From Trema orientale (lineage: Eukaryota > Streptophyta > Magnoliopsida > Rosales > Cannabaceae), in contig JXTC01000049.1 of NCBI GenBank assembly GCA_002914845.1, positions 1,182,082-1,246,081 of the forward strand: a stretch of 64,000 nucleotides of DNA. The letters are read 5' to 3'. Under the pieces are notes generated by a model, which saw only the letters and a list, made by a program, of their open reading frames with translations, was not told where the DNA came from and did not search any database. The position numbers and the translations under genes are program-made. Shown piece by piece: positions 49,079-59,736 of the stretch (the first letter of the stretch is position 1; every line of letters begins with the position of its first letter).

Positions 49079-51840
49079 CTAGTATCCTTTGCTTTGACAA
49101 TTATTGGATCCTTTACAATGTAGGGTTTTGCCGATGCCCTGGAGTAGGTTCATTGTCATTGTTGGTAGAAGGAGCATGTCATTGTTGGTAGAAGGAGCAT
49201 TCTCGTATTCTTTTTTGAAAAGGGCATTGAGTCTAGTAATCTCTTTTTTTGCAACCTTGAAAGAGTTTTTAACCTTTGAAGCATAGAAATTCATCAAGTT
49301 ACAATCAGAGTGTAGGGAGCCATACCTGGATGTTACAATCAGAGTTTAGGGAGCTATACCTGGACATCTCGATGAGTTCACATTGATTGTCAGTAGTGTG
49401 TATGTAATTTACTTCATGTAAGGAACTCTTTGCATCCTTTTGCCATCGGGGTAAGACGAGGAATTTTGGGATAGCTCTAATATCCATAATTTTCATGCAA
49501 GCCCATATATGCCAGCAAGGATAACCATCAGTTTCAAACATCATACAAGTGCATTTGAATTCATGCTTATTTAAGCAATACCGGACTTTATAACCAATAT
49601 CACCATGTTGAAACTTGGACAAATGGAGCAGATAGTAGTCTTTTTGATCCTTACAGGTAGGTATGGAGAATACATTATCTTTACTCATTTGCTCAGCTAC
49701 TTTGTAGTACAATTCTCTACTGAAAATCTGGGAGGCTTGTTCATAATATATTCGTAGGGGATCTCGTGGCAGGGGCAGCTGTGATGTTGTGTGCTTACTT
49801 ATGTAGTTACAATGTGATTCATTATGCCGTATTTTAGAGAGTGCAAAATTAAGTTGTGAAACAAAATCATGTAGAGAATAATGAACTTTCTGGTTGAGCT
49901 CTTTTTTAATACAGAAATTCATGGACTCACATCGTTGCGTGGTTCTCATTTTACCAAAAAAATGTCCCCTTAGAAATACCTCTCCCTAATTTTCTCGTTT
50001 TTCATAAAGTTAGTGACACCAGTCATTATCAGTTAGGTCAAAGTGTATTAATAGTTCCACCTATTTCGTTTCAAACTTTTCCAATGTGTATAGTTCCACC
50101 TATTTCGTTTCAAACTTTTCCATGGTGTAATAGTTATACAAGAAGTCTGAGAAACCTTTCTTGAAGAGTGGATCTTTAACGTTTCTTGATGTGTTGTTAC
50201 CAAAATACCAACCACACAAGCAATGAGTAGCGTCGGGTATGAATTTGGTGATTGCAAATCGCATTGCTGGATCTCCATCTATTAAAATCACTAACAGTTT
50301 CTTTCCTTTCATACAGTCTAGGAAGATCGCAATAACCAACAATACATATCAATTGTCTAATCTAACGAAAGTGCGAATCCAAAAACACACGTGTCATAGT
50401 AGTGATTTATACTAATAAGAATACAAAGTGGCTTAAGATATTTGTTGGACTTGTAAGTAGTGTCAAGTACAAGAACCTCTCCAAAAGCTATGTAATCCCT
50501 TCTAGAATCCCCATCTGCCCAGAATAAGTTTGTGAGATGGTTCTCATTATTCACTTGATATTCAACATAAAGATTCATGTCCTTCCTTGATCGACAATCC
50601 AAATAACCCAAAGCACCTTCAGAGTCACTTTCCAATTTGCCTAATTTCCTTAAAGAAGCAACCTTGTTGTAGGCATCTCTCAATTGGAAGGGTAACTTGT
50701 CAAAACCCCCTGATTGTAAAGCAACGTGTGCTACAATNGTGTAATAGTTATACAAGAAGTCTGAGAAACCTTTCTTGAAGAGTGGATCTTTAACGTTTCT
50801 TGATGTGTTGTTACCAAAATACCAACCACACAAGCAATGAGTAGCGTCGGGTATGAATTTGGTGATTGCAAATCGCATTGCTGGATCTCCATCTATTAAA
50901 ATCACTAACAGTTTCTTTCCTTTCATACAGTCTAGGAAGATCGCAATAACCAACAATACATATCAATTGTCTAATCTAACGAAAGTGCGAATCCAAAAAC
51001 ACACGTGTCATAGTAGTGATTTATACTAATAAGAATACAAAGTGGCTTAAGATATTTGTTGGACTTGTAAGTAGTGTCAAGTACAAGAACCTCTCCAAAA
51101 GCTATGTAATCCCTTCTAGAATCCCCATCTGCCCAGAATAAGTTTGTGAGATGGTTCTCATTATTCACTTGATATTCAACATAAAGATTCATGTCCTTCC
51201 TTGATCGACAATCCAAATAACCCAAAGCACCTTCAGAGTCACTTTCCAATTTGCCTAATTTCCTTAAAGAAGCAACCTTGTTGTAGGCATCTCTCAATTG
51301 GAAGGGTAACTTGTCAAAACCCCCTGATTGTAAAGCAACGTGTGCTACAATATTAGCAGTTCTTATCTCTTCTTTGTTCATAGACATAATTTGAGCTACC
51401 ACACCTTGAGGCACATCACGATTGGAGCGAAGGAATTGCATCTCAGATAGAGGTAGTTTCATGGTTGTGAGTTGGAACAAATTCTTTGCTTTCCAATATT
51501 CTCCCCTTTTGTTTCTGACTACCCTTAGTGCTGCTTGGCATCCAGTGCGAGTAACAAGTTTGGGTTTTTTCTGTCTATTTTCCAAGTTGTTAAATTGTTC
51601 TCTCCGAAAACCTTCTTTTTTACGCATAGGGATTTGGCCATTCTTGCGTTTGACACCATCAATTCGGATACTAAAACCCATCCATCTTGCATAAGTGGTG
51701 TAAAAAGTCTCCCAATTTTTTAATGAATCCAAATCTTTTCCTAGAACATCGTCAGTAAGAAACTCACGTACAGATAAGTTTACGTATTTGGAAACTTTAA
51801 ATGATACTGTTTTGGCAAAATATGTGGAGACGTTAGACAA
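49079..51840 (-). pseudogene. FAR1/FRS-type MULE transposase-like gene, broken
   Basis: Minus-strand frames give the FAR1 architecture in order. An N-terminal FAR1 DNA-binding-like domain spans about 51400-51840 (NWETFYTTYARWMGFSIRID, TRTGCQAALRVV). A MULE transposase core (FGEVLVLDTTYKSNKYLKPL, then ILIDGDPAMRFAITKFIPDA and HCLCGWYFG) follows. A SWIM zinc finger (FKCTCMM...GYPCWHIWACMK, a CxC...CxH pattern) lies near 49480-49560, and a C-terminal stretch LMNFYASKVKNSFKVAKKEI at about 49230-49290. Breaks: sequence is missing between ALSLD and AIFLDCMKG; a 34-bp duplication near 49292-49360 shifts the frame; 23-bp and 39-bp duplications occur at 49155-49200 and 50051-50128. The central part appears twice because of a contig-join artefact. 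FAR1 proteins are domesticated MULE transposases; this may be either a dead MULE or a dead FRS gene. No terminal inverted repeats were found. Confidence 0.85.
50125..51351. repeat. 613-bp direct duplication around a single N (assembly artefact)
   Basis: 50125-50737 and 50739-51351 look identical base for base, separated only by an N at 50738. The left contig ends, and the right contig begins, with the same 613 bases. That is what an unmerged contig overlap gives. The duplication makes the transposase-like core appear twice. Confidence 0.9.
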
Positions 51841-53483
51841 ATGACTGGTTAGACCTGTGTTTGGCCAGATTTATAAAATACTGAATTTATTTAATAAGGT
51901 GTTAATGTAGTGAAATTGTTTTTCGAATCAATTGGTTAGTGATAAAAGAAAGAAACGAAAAAGTTCATTAAGGAAAGGGAGTGTGGTCTTAGTATACTTA
52001 CGGTCAGGGAGGTACGTAGTAAGCTATCTAGGTGGTAATAAATTATTTAAAGATTATTGAGTTCCTGATCTAGCGAAGGTTTATTTAGGTAGTTAGGGTT
52101 TAGTTAAACTTATTAGCGGGTAAATAATTTAATTGTTTAAAATTTTTTTAGGCAATACAAGTTTTATTACATGTAAGGGGTTTTAGCAATATATTGCTCC
52201 GTTGGTAAATCTGTACCTGTTAATGCATTAACAAGTGAAGTGGAATCAATTTGTTATATCTATATACACAAAATTTAGCATAATGGAAAGCCTTATCCTG
52301 AGGATTGGGCACATATATGTAGGTTAGGTATGTTAATAAGCAATATTCTACGAAATAAATTTAACTAGTTCCACATTACAGCATAAAAGATGATATAATA
52401 TAAATTAAAAATCACATTAATAATAAGTGATGAACATGTGATGAAAGGGTGGAACCGCTTTACGTTAGTATGAATATACACTTTATTGCCCAACTAGATT
52501 TTGACAATAATAGTCCATGGTAAATAACATGTGACATTAGGATATAGGGATGGAGAGAGTCTACCCTTGTATGGCTGTGCATATTGTGTATACCATACAA
52601 ACAACTAACTTCAAGATCTACAGACTTATATGATGTGTGGGCGCATCGCATACAATATGAGTATATGAAGCTTGATTAATCAAGAACTTTTCAAACTCTA
52701 CTGACTGGAATTACCAAATTTCCTTTTCCATACTCATATTCACGGACTTGGGAGAACGATAGAAGAGAATTTGGCATAAAAATAATAATAAGAAAAGGGA
52801 TATGACAGTGGCTGTAGAGTTATTTCTATGATTTCTTACTGAGAAGCCCTTTTTGTAGTTAAGACTCAGTAATGCATTGTTTCTGTGGAGGAGGAAACTA
52901 GTAGGAAGTTAGTGGTTTAACTTTCAAACATTTATGAATGTTGGTGAAGATTAATAATTTACTAGAGCACAAAAAATGGAAATTTACCAACGTATTACCT
53001 TTTACAAAGAGTGTTTTTCTAGACCATTTATATTGGGTCATTCTTATTGGGCCTTATGATATTTATTATGGGCCGTGTAATTGCATTGAAAATTAACAAG
53101 GTAAAATATTAAACAAAGATTGGTACACGACATTAGTAAATACGAGATTATTAGTAGGTTTTACCAGAATACATTGGTAGAATACAACCTTTAAATTACT
53201 ACCACATATGCTTCATACCAAATATGAAAATACTATTAATCAGATCACAGAAATGTAGTGCGGGCCATATATAACTATACATCTCTTTCTTTCTTTTTTT
53301 TTTTTAAATTTAAATCAGGATTTGTAAAACTAATTATACCATTTTTTATCTTATTTTTTCTTTAGTTACGATTCTTTCAATTTTTTTTTCCAGAAAAATC
53401 TCATGCTCATTTAAAAGTCCTTATAAAGGTAATAAAAAAAAGTTCCTATATAAGTGTCAACAAAAAAAAAAAAAACGCTATAA
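51841..53483. other. AT-rich intergenic region, no gene seen
   Basis: No coding stretch with recognisable content on either strand. T-rich and A-rich tracts near 53290-53480. Confidence 0.5.
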
Positions 53484-53574
53484 GATATGCATTTTATTTT
53501 GCCTAATTTATAGATTACATATTCTTTTTTTGGACACATGTCCTCTATAAATTAGGCAAAACAAAAGGCATATC
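53484..53574. repeat. Short hairpin, 30-bp arms
   Basis: GATATGCATTTTATTTTGCC...TTTATAG (53484-53513) pairs with 53545-53574 at 28 of 30 positions, around a 31-base loop. Flanks do not show a clear target duplication. It could be a small fold-back element or a chance survivor of one. Confidence 0.6.
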
Positions 53575-53639
53575 TCTCTTCTAGATATATGAATACTTGG
53601 ACCCAAGTAGATTCATATTGGAACCCAATAAAATTNTAT

Positions 53640-53826
53640 ATATATATTTGTTGGCGGGTCAAACGGGTCAAGTTCGTGTCAAGCGGGTTGACCCGAACCC
53701 GACCCGTTTTTTATTCGTGTCAGACTGGTCGACCCAAACCCGACCCGCACCCTTTTTCTTCAACCCTAACCCGCAAAAAATCGTGTCATGTTCGTGTCGT
53801 GTCGTAACCCGAATTGCCACCCCTAC
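53640..53826. mobile_element. hAT-like repeat fragment rich in ACCCGAACCCGACC/GTGTCG motifs
   Basis: Ends with AATTGCCACCCCTAC, the inverse of the GGGGTGGCAATT terminus seen in many plant hAT-type repeats and similar to the right end of the element at 23890-24272. The left end is lost near the single N at 53636. The GC-rich interior gives an open frame that is only repeat translation. Confidence 0.55.
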
Positions 53827-53829
53827 TAA

Positions 53830-55040
53830 TTAACAAGACTTTTGAATAGAAAAGATTAAAATGGATTAACGTGAAACAAAAATGTAATAATGAGGACTTA
53901 AAAGTCACAAATAAGAGAATAAGGACTTAATAGTAAAAAAAAGCTTAACATAAACATTTATTTTCTAACAAAACTAATATTAGGGGACTTTAGGGTATTT
54001 TGTTCTAAAAAATTAAATTTACGGTTAATTTTACTAAATTGTTCTGAATTTGAAATCCTCTAAAAAATTAGGTTTAAGGTTAATTTTATCGAATTGTTCC
54101 AAATTTAGAAAGTTTTGGTAATAGAAAGCCTGTATATATTGATCTAATTCTCGTATAACAGCAAATAGTTATCTTAAACTGAAATGTTTTATGAACCTAT
54201 GGTTTCAGATAAGATCTTTTATTATGATCTGATGGGACCATGCACGTACCTCACACTAGTATTTCAATTATTAGCGAACCTTATAATTGAAATTCTTTTT
54301 CTAAATTTTGATTTTTTTTTCTTTTTTTCTTTTTCAATTCATTCGTCACAATTGTGGTCATTTTGTCGTTTGTTATTAATGTTTTAGAAAAAGTTAAAGA
54401 AGGTAGATGCACATATATGTACATTTGAGGAAAAGGTTAAGTAAATGCATGCCTTATCTACTTATTCGTTTTCGAGAGCCGCTTAAACTATCATTATTGT
54501 CTTTTATGTATAGAGAAAGCCAAAGAAGGTAGATGATAACATATGTGAGGAAAATGTGAAGTAAATATAGCATGTATTGTATCATAGCAAATCCTTATTC
54601 ACAAGAAAAGATGACTTCATTTACTCCATATCAATTAACTGAGACCATCTTTGCACGCATATGCTAATGTTAATGGTGTATTTGGTACAAATTAGAAAAA
54701 TGCGTATGCTGAACTTACACTATTTCATTTTTCACTCCAATGTGTGCATAATGTTAATTATTTATCATATATAAATGCTATTGCTATATGGAACGCTTTG
54801 GCTACTAATTATTCCTTATTGATATCTCTACTTGGCAAATGGCATTTTGTGTTTTATGAATAGAAAAATGTCATAAGCTGGTCGATGAGCCCGTGAGACA
54901 AATCCAGCGAAGCAAAAATGGCGCATGTTTTGTGTGATTGCAACTCTGTAAATTCACAAGAAAGATAGCGGACGCTGGACGTTCCTCATCCTTTCAATTT
55001 TTCCTTGAAACCATACACTATGCTATCAACAACATAATAT
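53830..55040. other. Intergenic, no gene seen
   Basis: AT-rich. A loosely repeated segment (GAAAAAGTTAAAGAAGGTAGATG near 54387 and GAGAAAGCCAAAGAAGGTAGATG near 54515) suggests an old local duplication. Confidence 0.45.
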
Positions 55041-55048
55041 ATCAGGAC

Positions 55049-55372
55049 CACTGAAAAAACACTTTTTGTTTTGACTACATGTGAAAATTTTCTGACACTG
55101 AAAAAATGTTGTCATCAAATTCGTGCTAAAAAATTTGTCATATATATGAAAGGCAATTTGTTGTTACCATTTTAAGCCTCACCCTATTTCATTATTGTAT
55201 AAAAAAAACTGTGACAAAAAAAATATTAATCACAATTTGCGATGTTATTTTTTTGGTCGCAATAAATTTTCAGAGGTAACTAAATGTTATGTTGTCAATT
55301 TTTGTTGTTGTGATCTTGACTAAAATAATTGTCACTAAAAGTGACTTTTTTTTTTATTTTTTGGTGGCAGTG
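55049..55372. mobile_element. Possible CACTA-type MITE upstream of the Cys-rich peptide gene
   Basis: The right end read in reverse is CACTGCCACCAAAAAATAAA followed by a GTCACTTTTAGTGAC palindrome, typical of short CACTA derivatives. The left candidate end is CACTGAAAAAACAC at 55049. The 3-bp target duplication expected for CACTA elements is not seen, so the left limit is doubtful. The right end lies 49 bp from the TATA box of the next gene. Confidence 0.4.
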
Positions 55373-55420
55373 ATATGGAAAATGGCGAGCTAGAATCCCA
55401 AATGGTTGATTCTAGTGCGC

Positions 55421-55429
55421 TATAAAAAG
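55421..55429 (+). promoter_or_regulatory. TATA box of the Cys-rich peptide gene
   Basis: TATAAAAAG, 66-74 bases upstream of the ATG at 55495, leaving room for a 5' leader of about 40 nt. Confidence 0.7.
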
Positions 55430-55494
55430 GCATAACCCCAAGGTGAGTTCGTCCAAAGATCTCTCGAAAAGAAAATTGATAGAGCTTTAATAAG

Positions 55495-56118
55495 ATGGAG
55501 AGAAAGAATGTCAATTTTCTGGTGGCTGTCGCCATAGTTTTTCTTGTGGCCACCTTGTTCGTTTCAATTCCCTTTGCAGGTACCGTTTCAGTTTTTTCCT
55601 TTCTCATAACAATAACACAATTCAGATTGTTATAAAATGCACCTCTTGTTCCACGTTTTGAGGTTTTTTCGGACATACTGACCTACATTGTAAAACAGTG
55701 GTTGATATTTTTGGTCTCTATTTCTCTTTCTCCATTAGAAAATGTTTCTCTCTTTCTCCCATAGTGTTGATGTTATTTTTTTCATTCAAAAAAATTAATA
55801 GCTTTTTGTATGGTAAATGTGGTACTAACTTTTGTACTTGACACGATTATGAATTAGTATTTAATACATATATTAAGATTATTTACTCCATTTTCCTTTG
55901 CAGAAGCTGACATGGAACTTCGATCGGATGGTGCGGATGAGCTGGCTGTAGCTAAATGGGAGATGCCTTATCCTCTCTCAAATGTAATCATCGAAGACAA
56001 CAACTTAGGCCTTCAATTCTGTGGCATATGTAGGTTGGGCGTGGTTTGCGAAAAAGGATGTATTTGTACTTGGAAAATAGGTTGGCTTGTACCTGTTTGC
56101 AAGGGGCTGTGTTGCTAA
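55495..56118 (+). CDS. Secreted cysteine-rich peptide precursor, eight cysteines (two exons, 99 aa)
   Basis: Exon 1 is 55495-55579 and exon 2 is 55904-56118; the intron is GT...TTTGCAG and the phase joins cleanly. Residues 1-28 form a signal peptide: charged MERK, then the hydrophobic core FLVAVAIVFLVATLFV, with likely cleavage after SIPFA. A pro-region of about 39 residues follows, acidic at its ends (EADMELRSDGADE and VIIEDNN). The C-terminal domain has Cys at 68, 71, 77, 81, 83, 94, 98 and 99 (CX2CX5CX3CXCX10CX3CC), ending directly after a Cys-Cys pair. The single-residue CXC spacing recalls knottin-type peptides (albumin-1, cyclotide-like), but those usually have six cysteines, and this pattern matches none that I know. 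Role unknown; defence or signalling is a guess. A TATA box sits at 55421. The reading frame is intact, so the gene looks functional. Confidence 0.82.
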
Positions 56119-56960
56119 GTTTACTAGTTCACGCTTGAATTGAAATATAAAATTAAGCATATATCACGATCGTGATAACTACTTATGAAGTTGAATAATG
56201 CAAACCATGTACGCGTGCATGTGTTTGCACTCGTCGTGAACATTACGAAAAGCATTCTAGGTTAATGCATGCTAGTCCTGTTGCTTCACGACTTGTGTAT
56301 CTCTGTGCTCTTTTGTTTTTCTTGCTCGCTTGGAGATCTGTTGTATGTAATAAACTTGAGATTCCCTTCATAGTGGGATCAAGTACCGTTGTTGATATTG
56401 TTGTTTTAATTCAAATATTTTGGGTTTCATTTCTTTTTGATGGTCTTGAAATTCTATCTTCGTCAATTTGGGTTTGGATGAATAAGAATTTGGTGTAGGC
56501 CCCTTTATTGATTAAAAGTTCATTAAAGTTATTGTTTATTCATGCCTGCTTTGAGGTAAATGATTAATATCGTAACATTCTCGCTCAATCATTTAGGACT
56601 GAGATCACGAAGAATATGATTTTAAATTATTTGAACATGATTTTGAATATGCTCATCATCTTGAAAATTAAGTTCAAATTGCAGTATTTGTGATGATCAT
56701 TAGCCTCCCATTTAAATAATTATAAAAATTACCGTCTACATCAATATATACAAAGTTTTATTTGGAACTGATTTTTTTTTTTTTCAATAGGAGATGGAGA
56801 TTCGAATCTAAACAATGGGTTTGCACCATCACACTAATTTTGACATCACACTCTATGATGATCATTTAGCATAAGTTACATATGTAAAATCTGGTAATTT
56901 TAAGGGGCAAAAGAGATTTTTTAAGCACAATGGCAAATTTGTAAATAATTATTTTCGGAA
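56119..56960. other. 3' flank of the Cys-rich peptide gene
   Basis: No further gene seen. A 77-codon hydrophobic open frame at 56265-56498 has no supporting feature and may lie in the 3' transcript region. Confidence 0.4.
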
Positions 56961-56999
56961 TATCATAATCAAAATATCTGGAATTTAAAAATAGAGTGA

Positions 57000-59070
57000 T
57001 ACAGTAACTCAAAATTGCTTAAAAAAGCCTCAAATTTTATTTCTTCTTCAAGTTTGGTCCTTGAGAGCACCAAAACGCCAGTTTCGGCCAAGCTCCGCTG
57101 TCGCCTCCAACCAGTTGACGCGCCAGCCCACCATGACCGCCTCCCTCTGACGAAGCCACACCGCCATGTCCCGCCGGATTTCGTCACCAGAAAGTAGAGA
57201 TCGGCCACCTTGAAGTTTCCGGCCACCGCAAGATTTTTCCGCCACTGGAGCTTCACCTGACCTCCTTTCGTGACACTGAGGGTACCGTTGGATTCGTCTC
57301 ATCGTTGCCATCATTTTCTAACTAATCTCGGCCATTAACTCGTCACCGGTGAGATTTGCACCACTTTTACCTTTTTACCAAAGTTTGTAAAAAGTGATAT
57401 TTCCGTAATATTTTAGTTAGGTAATTATTTTTCCCAAGGTAAATATATGAGGTGAAAGAAGATTAAAAATCATGAACAATTACTATTAGTATCTAGACGT
57501 TAAAATGATATCAGGAAGTATGTTAATTTTTGAATTAAAAAATGTGGTATTTTTCTAATTTAGAACGAAAAGTGATATTCTTGCAAAACTGAATGGTAGA
57601 GTCTGTTACTATTCAGATTTGGGCCTTGGGCTGAGATTAGTTACCTTCCTAAAAATTATTTCAAAAATGACATTTTTTACAAATAATTAGTGAAGTTAAT
57701 ATTTTTTCAAATATTTTCGAAAGTAATATTTTCCTAAATAATTCTGTCATAATCATATTTTCTGAAATATTTCAGAAAAATGATATTTTTCTAAATAATC
57801 AGTAAAAATAATATTTTTCTAAATACTTTTGAAAAGTAGACATTTTTAAATTAAATTCCAAAAAGAGACATTTTCGTAATTCTCGGAATTTAAAGCCCGT
57901 TTAAGGCTCGGGATCTCGAAATTGAATTCTGATTTCAAATTTGGATTTAGTGAGGTCGAGAAACAAATTTTAATATATAATATAGTTATGATTCGAAATG
58001 GCTCAAATTTTGAGACTTGTGAATAGTGTCATTTTGCGTGCCACAGGACAGGTCCCGCACTGGGACCCACTTTTGACAAAGTATATATCTAACCTAGTAT
58101 TTTTAGGTACTCTGAATTCAGTGGTGACCTCTGTTTCTCTTTTTGAGGCTCCCGTAGAAAAGTTACGTTTTTAAGTGAGTTTACCGGGATCTCGAAGCGA
58201 TCGTTTGAATACCCAAATGACCAATGAGAATTTCTTCGAGCGTCTTTATCTTGGTATAGCTACCATATTGAGGTAGAGGCTCAATTACCTAATTTAATAT
58301 CTGTTTTGATTTATAATTGCATTAAAATTTATTTATGAAAAATCGTGATTTCACGATGATTTGACATATTGTTGAAAATTATTGGATTATACTGAGATTG
58401 GACTGTGTGGATTATTTTACATATTTTTATAGTGAGATTGTAGGATAAAATAGCACTGTGTTGCCTATATTACAGTAAATCCCAGAATAATGCCAAGTTG
58501 AATTTTAAAATATGATTTGATTCTTGGATGCATGGTTGTTGTGAACGGTTACATGTTGTACATATCATAGGATCACTCACTTGAGTTCCATTATTGCATC
58601 ATGGTAGTTTAAATCACTGGCGAGTTGCTGGAGTGCTAGGTGAAAGACCTAGGCCCCTGCGCAGGTTTTTGGCTGATACACCTACGAGTAGTGTCAGGAT
58701 ATTGGGTACCTCTACTACAGAAGTATTACAGGGCCGTTATGAGAGGATGAGAGCTTATTCATATACTTGGTTGATTTATGATCTGTACAATTATGTGCAT
58801 TTGGTTTTGGTTTTGAATATGTGATTATTCCGAATAGTAATTGTTTTATAAACTTAGTTTATAAATAGATTTTGGGAAAAAAGATATTAACCGTACAGGT
58901 TTGGTAAAATTGCATCCATTCGAAAAGGTAATTGAATTTCTACTCAGCATGTGAATGCTCACCCCCCTACTTCTCCCACTTTTAGGTGTTTGTCTAATTG
59001 AAGTGGTAATCATAATGGTAAGACAAGCTGCGTAGCTTATACTTATAGTTCTACTCTTAATCTCTGGTGG
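57000..59070. other. Repeat-derived region, probably old LTR-retrotransposon non-coding sequence
   Basis: A GC-richer patch at 57050-57350 (CGCCTCCAACC, GCCGGATTTCGTCACC, TTTCCGGCCACCG) is followed by AT-rich tracts with recurring ATATTTTTCTAAATA units (57660-57840). A segment near 58600-58760 contains CAGGTTTTTGGCTGATAC and ACAGAAGTATTACAGGGCC. Near 58945-58990 there is CAGCATGTGAATGCTCACCC and a T-rich exit to TTTTAGG. These are features I associate with plant LTR/LARD repeats, but no LTR pair or coding domain is visible. Open frames here are not supported as genes. Confidence 0.35.
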
Positions 59071-59736
59071 GTATTCATACTTTGTTGTCTTTCTTCATTG
59101 TCTAATTATTTAGCCAAGATTAATAAGTGGATATATGAGGATGAATTTACTGTTAATTTGGGAACTTGAAATTGCAATCGATTTTATGTAACATATTTTG
59201 GACATTGAATTAAAGCTTTCAGTTAAACTCAATTTACCAAAGTTTATGATTTCTCAACAAGTTTCCCAAAAGAGATATTTGGAAATTTTCTTAAACATGG
59301 ATGGTTATTTTTTTTAAGTAATTAAAACTAACAAGAGTTTTAATGATTATGGAATTTATAATGATTTGATGATCAAAACGAAATTATCTAATACCAGACT
59401 TCTATTAAATTTTGAAAAATTAATATTTTATTATATTTTCACATAAAATTATTAAAAGTCACGGCTTTAGATTTTCAGTCTAAACAACATAAGCATGAAA
59501 ATCAAATTCTCCCTCTTGATTTATGTCATATATATTCATCTCAAACTTTATTATACTAATTTATTAAAATCTAAGATAGCCTGAAATTTATACATAGATA
59601 GTAATGATAATAACTGGGTTACTAAATATTAGACAAAACATTTGAAGCTATAACTAATCTATAAAGAACAAATCTACAAAGACGACAACTCTCCATCTAG
59701 ACGACACTTAAATTATGCTAAGCAAGAACCTCATAT
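59071..59736. other. 3' flank of the acyltransferase gene, no gene seen
   Basis: AT-rich, non-coding on both strands by inspection. Confidence 0.45.

Noticed and set aside
50357-50956. 199-codon frame joining two transposase segments across the N at 50738
   Set aside because: A chimera made by the duplicated contig overlap.
55049-55372. Confident CACTA element call
   Set aside because: The right end is good but no matching 3-bp target duplication was found, and two left ends are possible, so it is kept only as a low-confidence feature.
55335-55676. Minus-strand frame of 113 codons
   Set aside because: Antisense to exon 1 and the promoter of the Cys-rich peptide gene; no independent support.
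56969-57314. Minus-strand frames of 88-95 codons rich in Arg and Trp
   Set aside because: They lie in a GC-richer repeat-derived patch with overlapping open frames on both strands and no recognisable domain.
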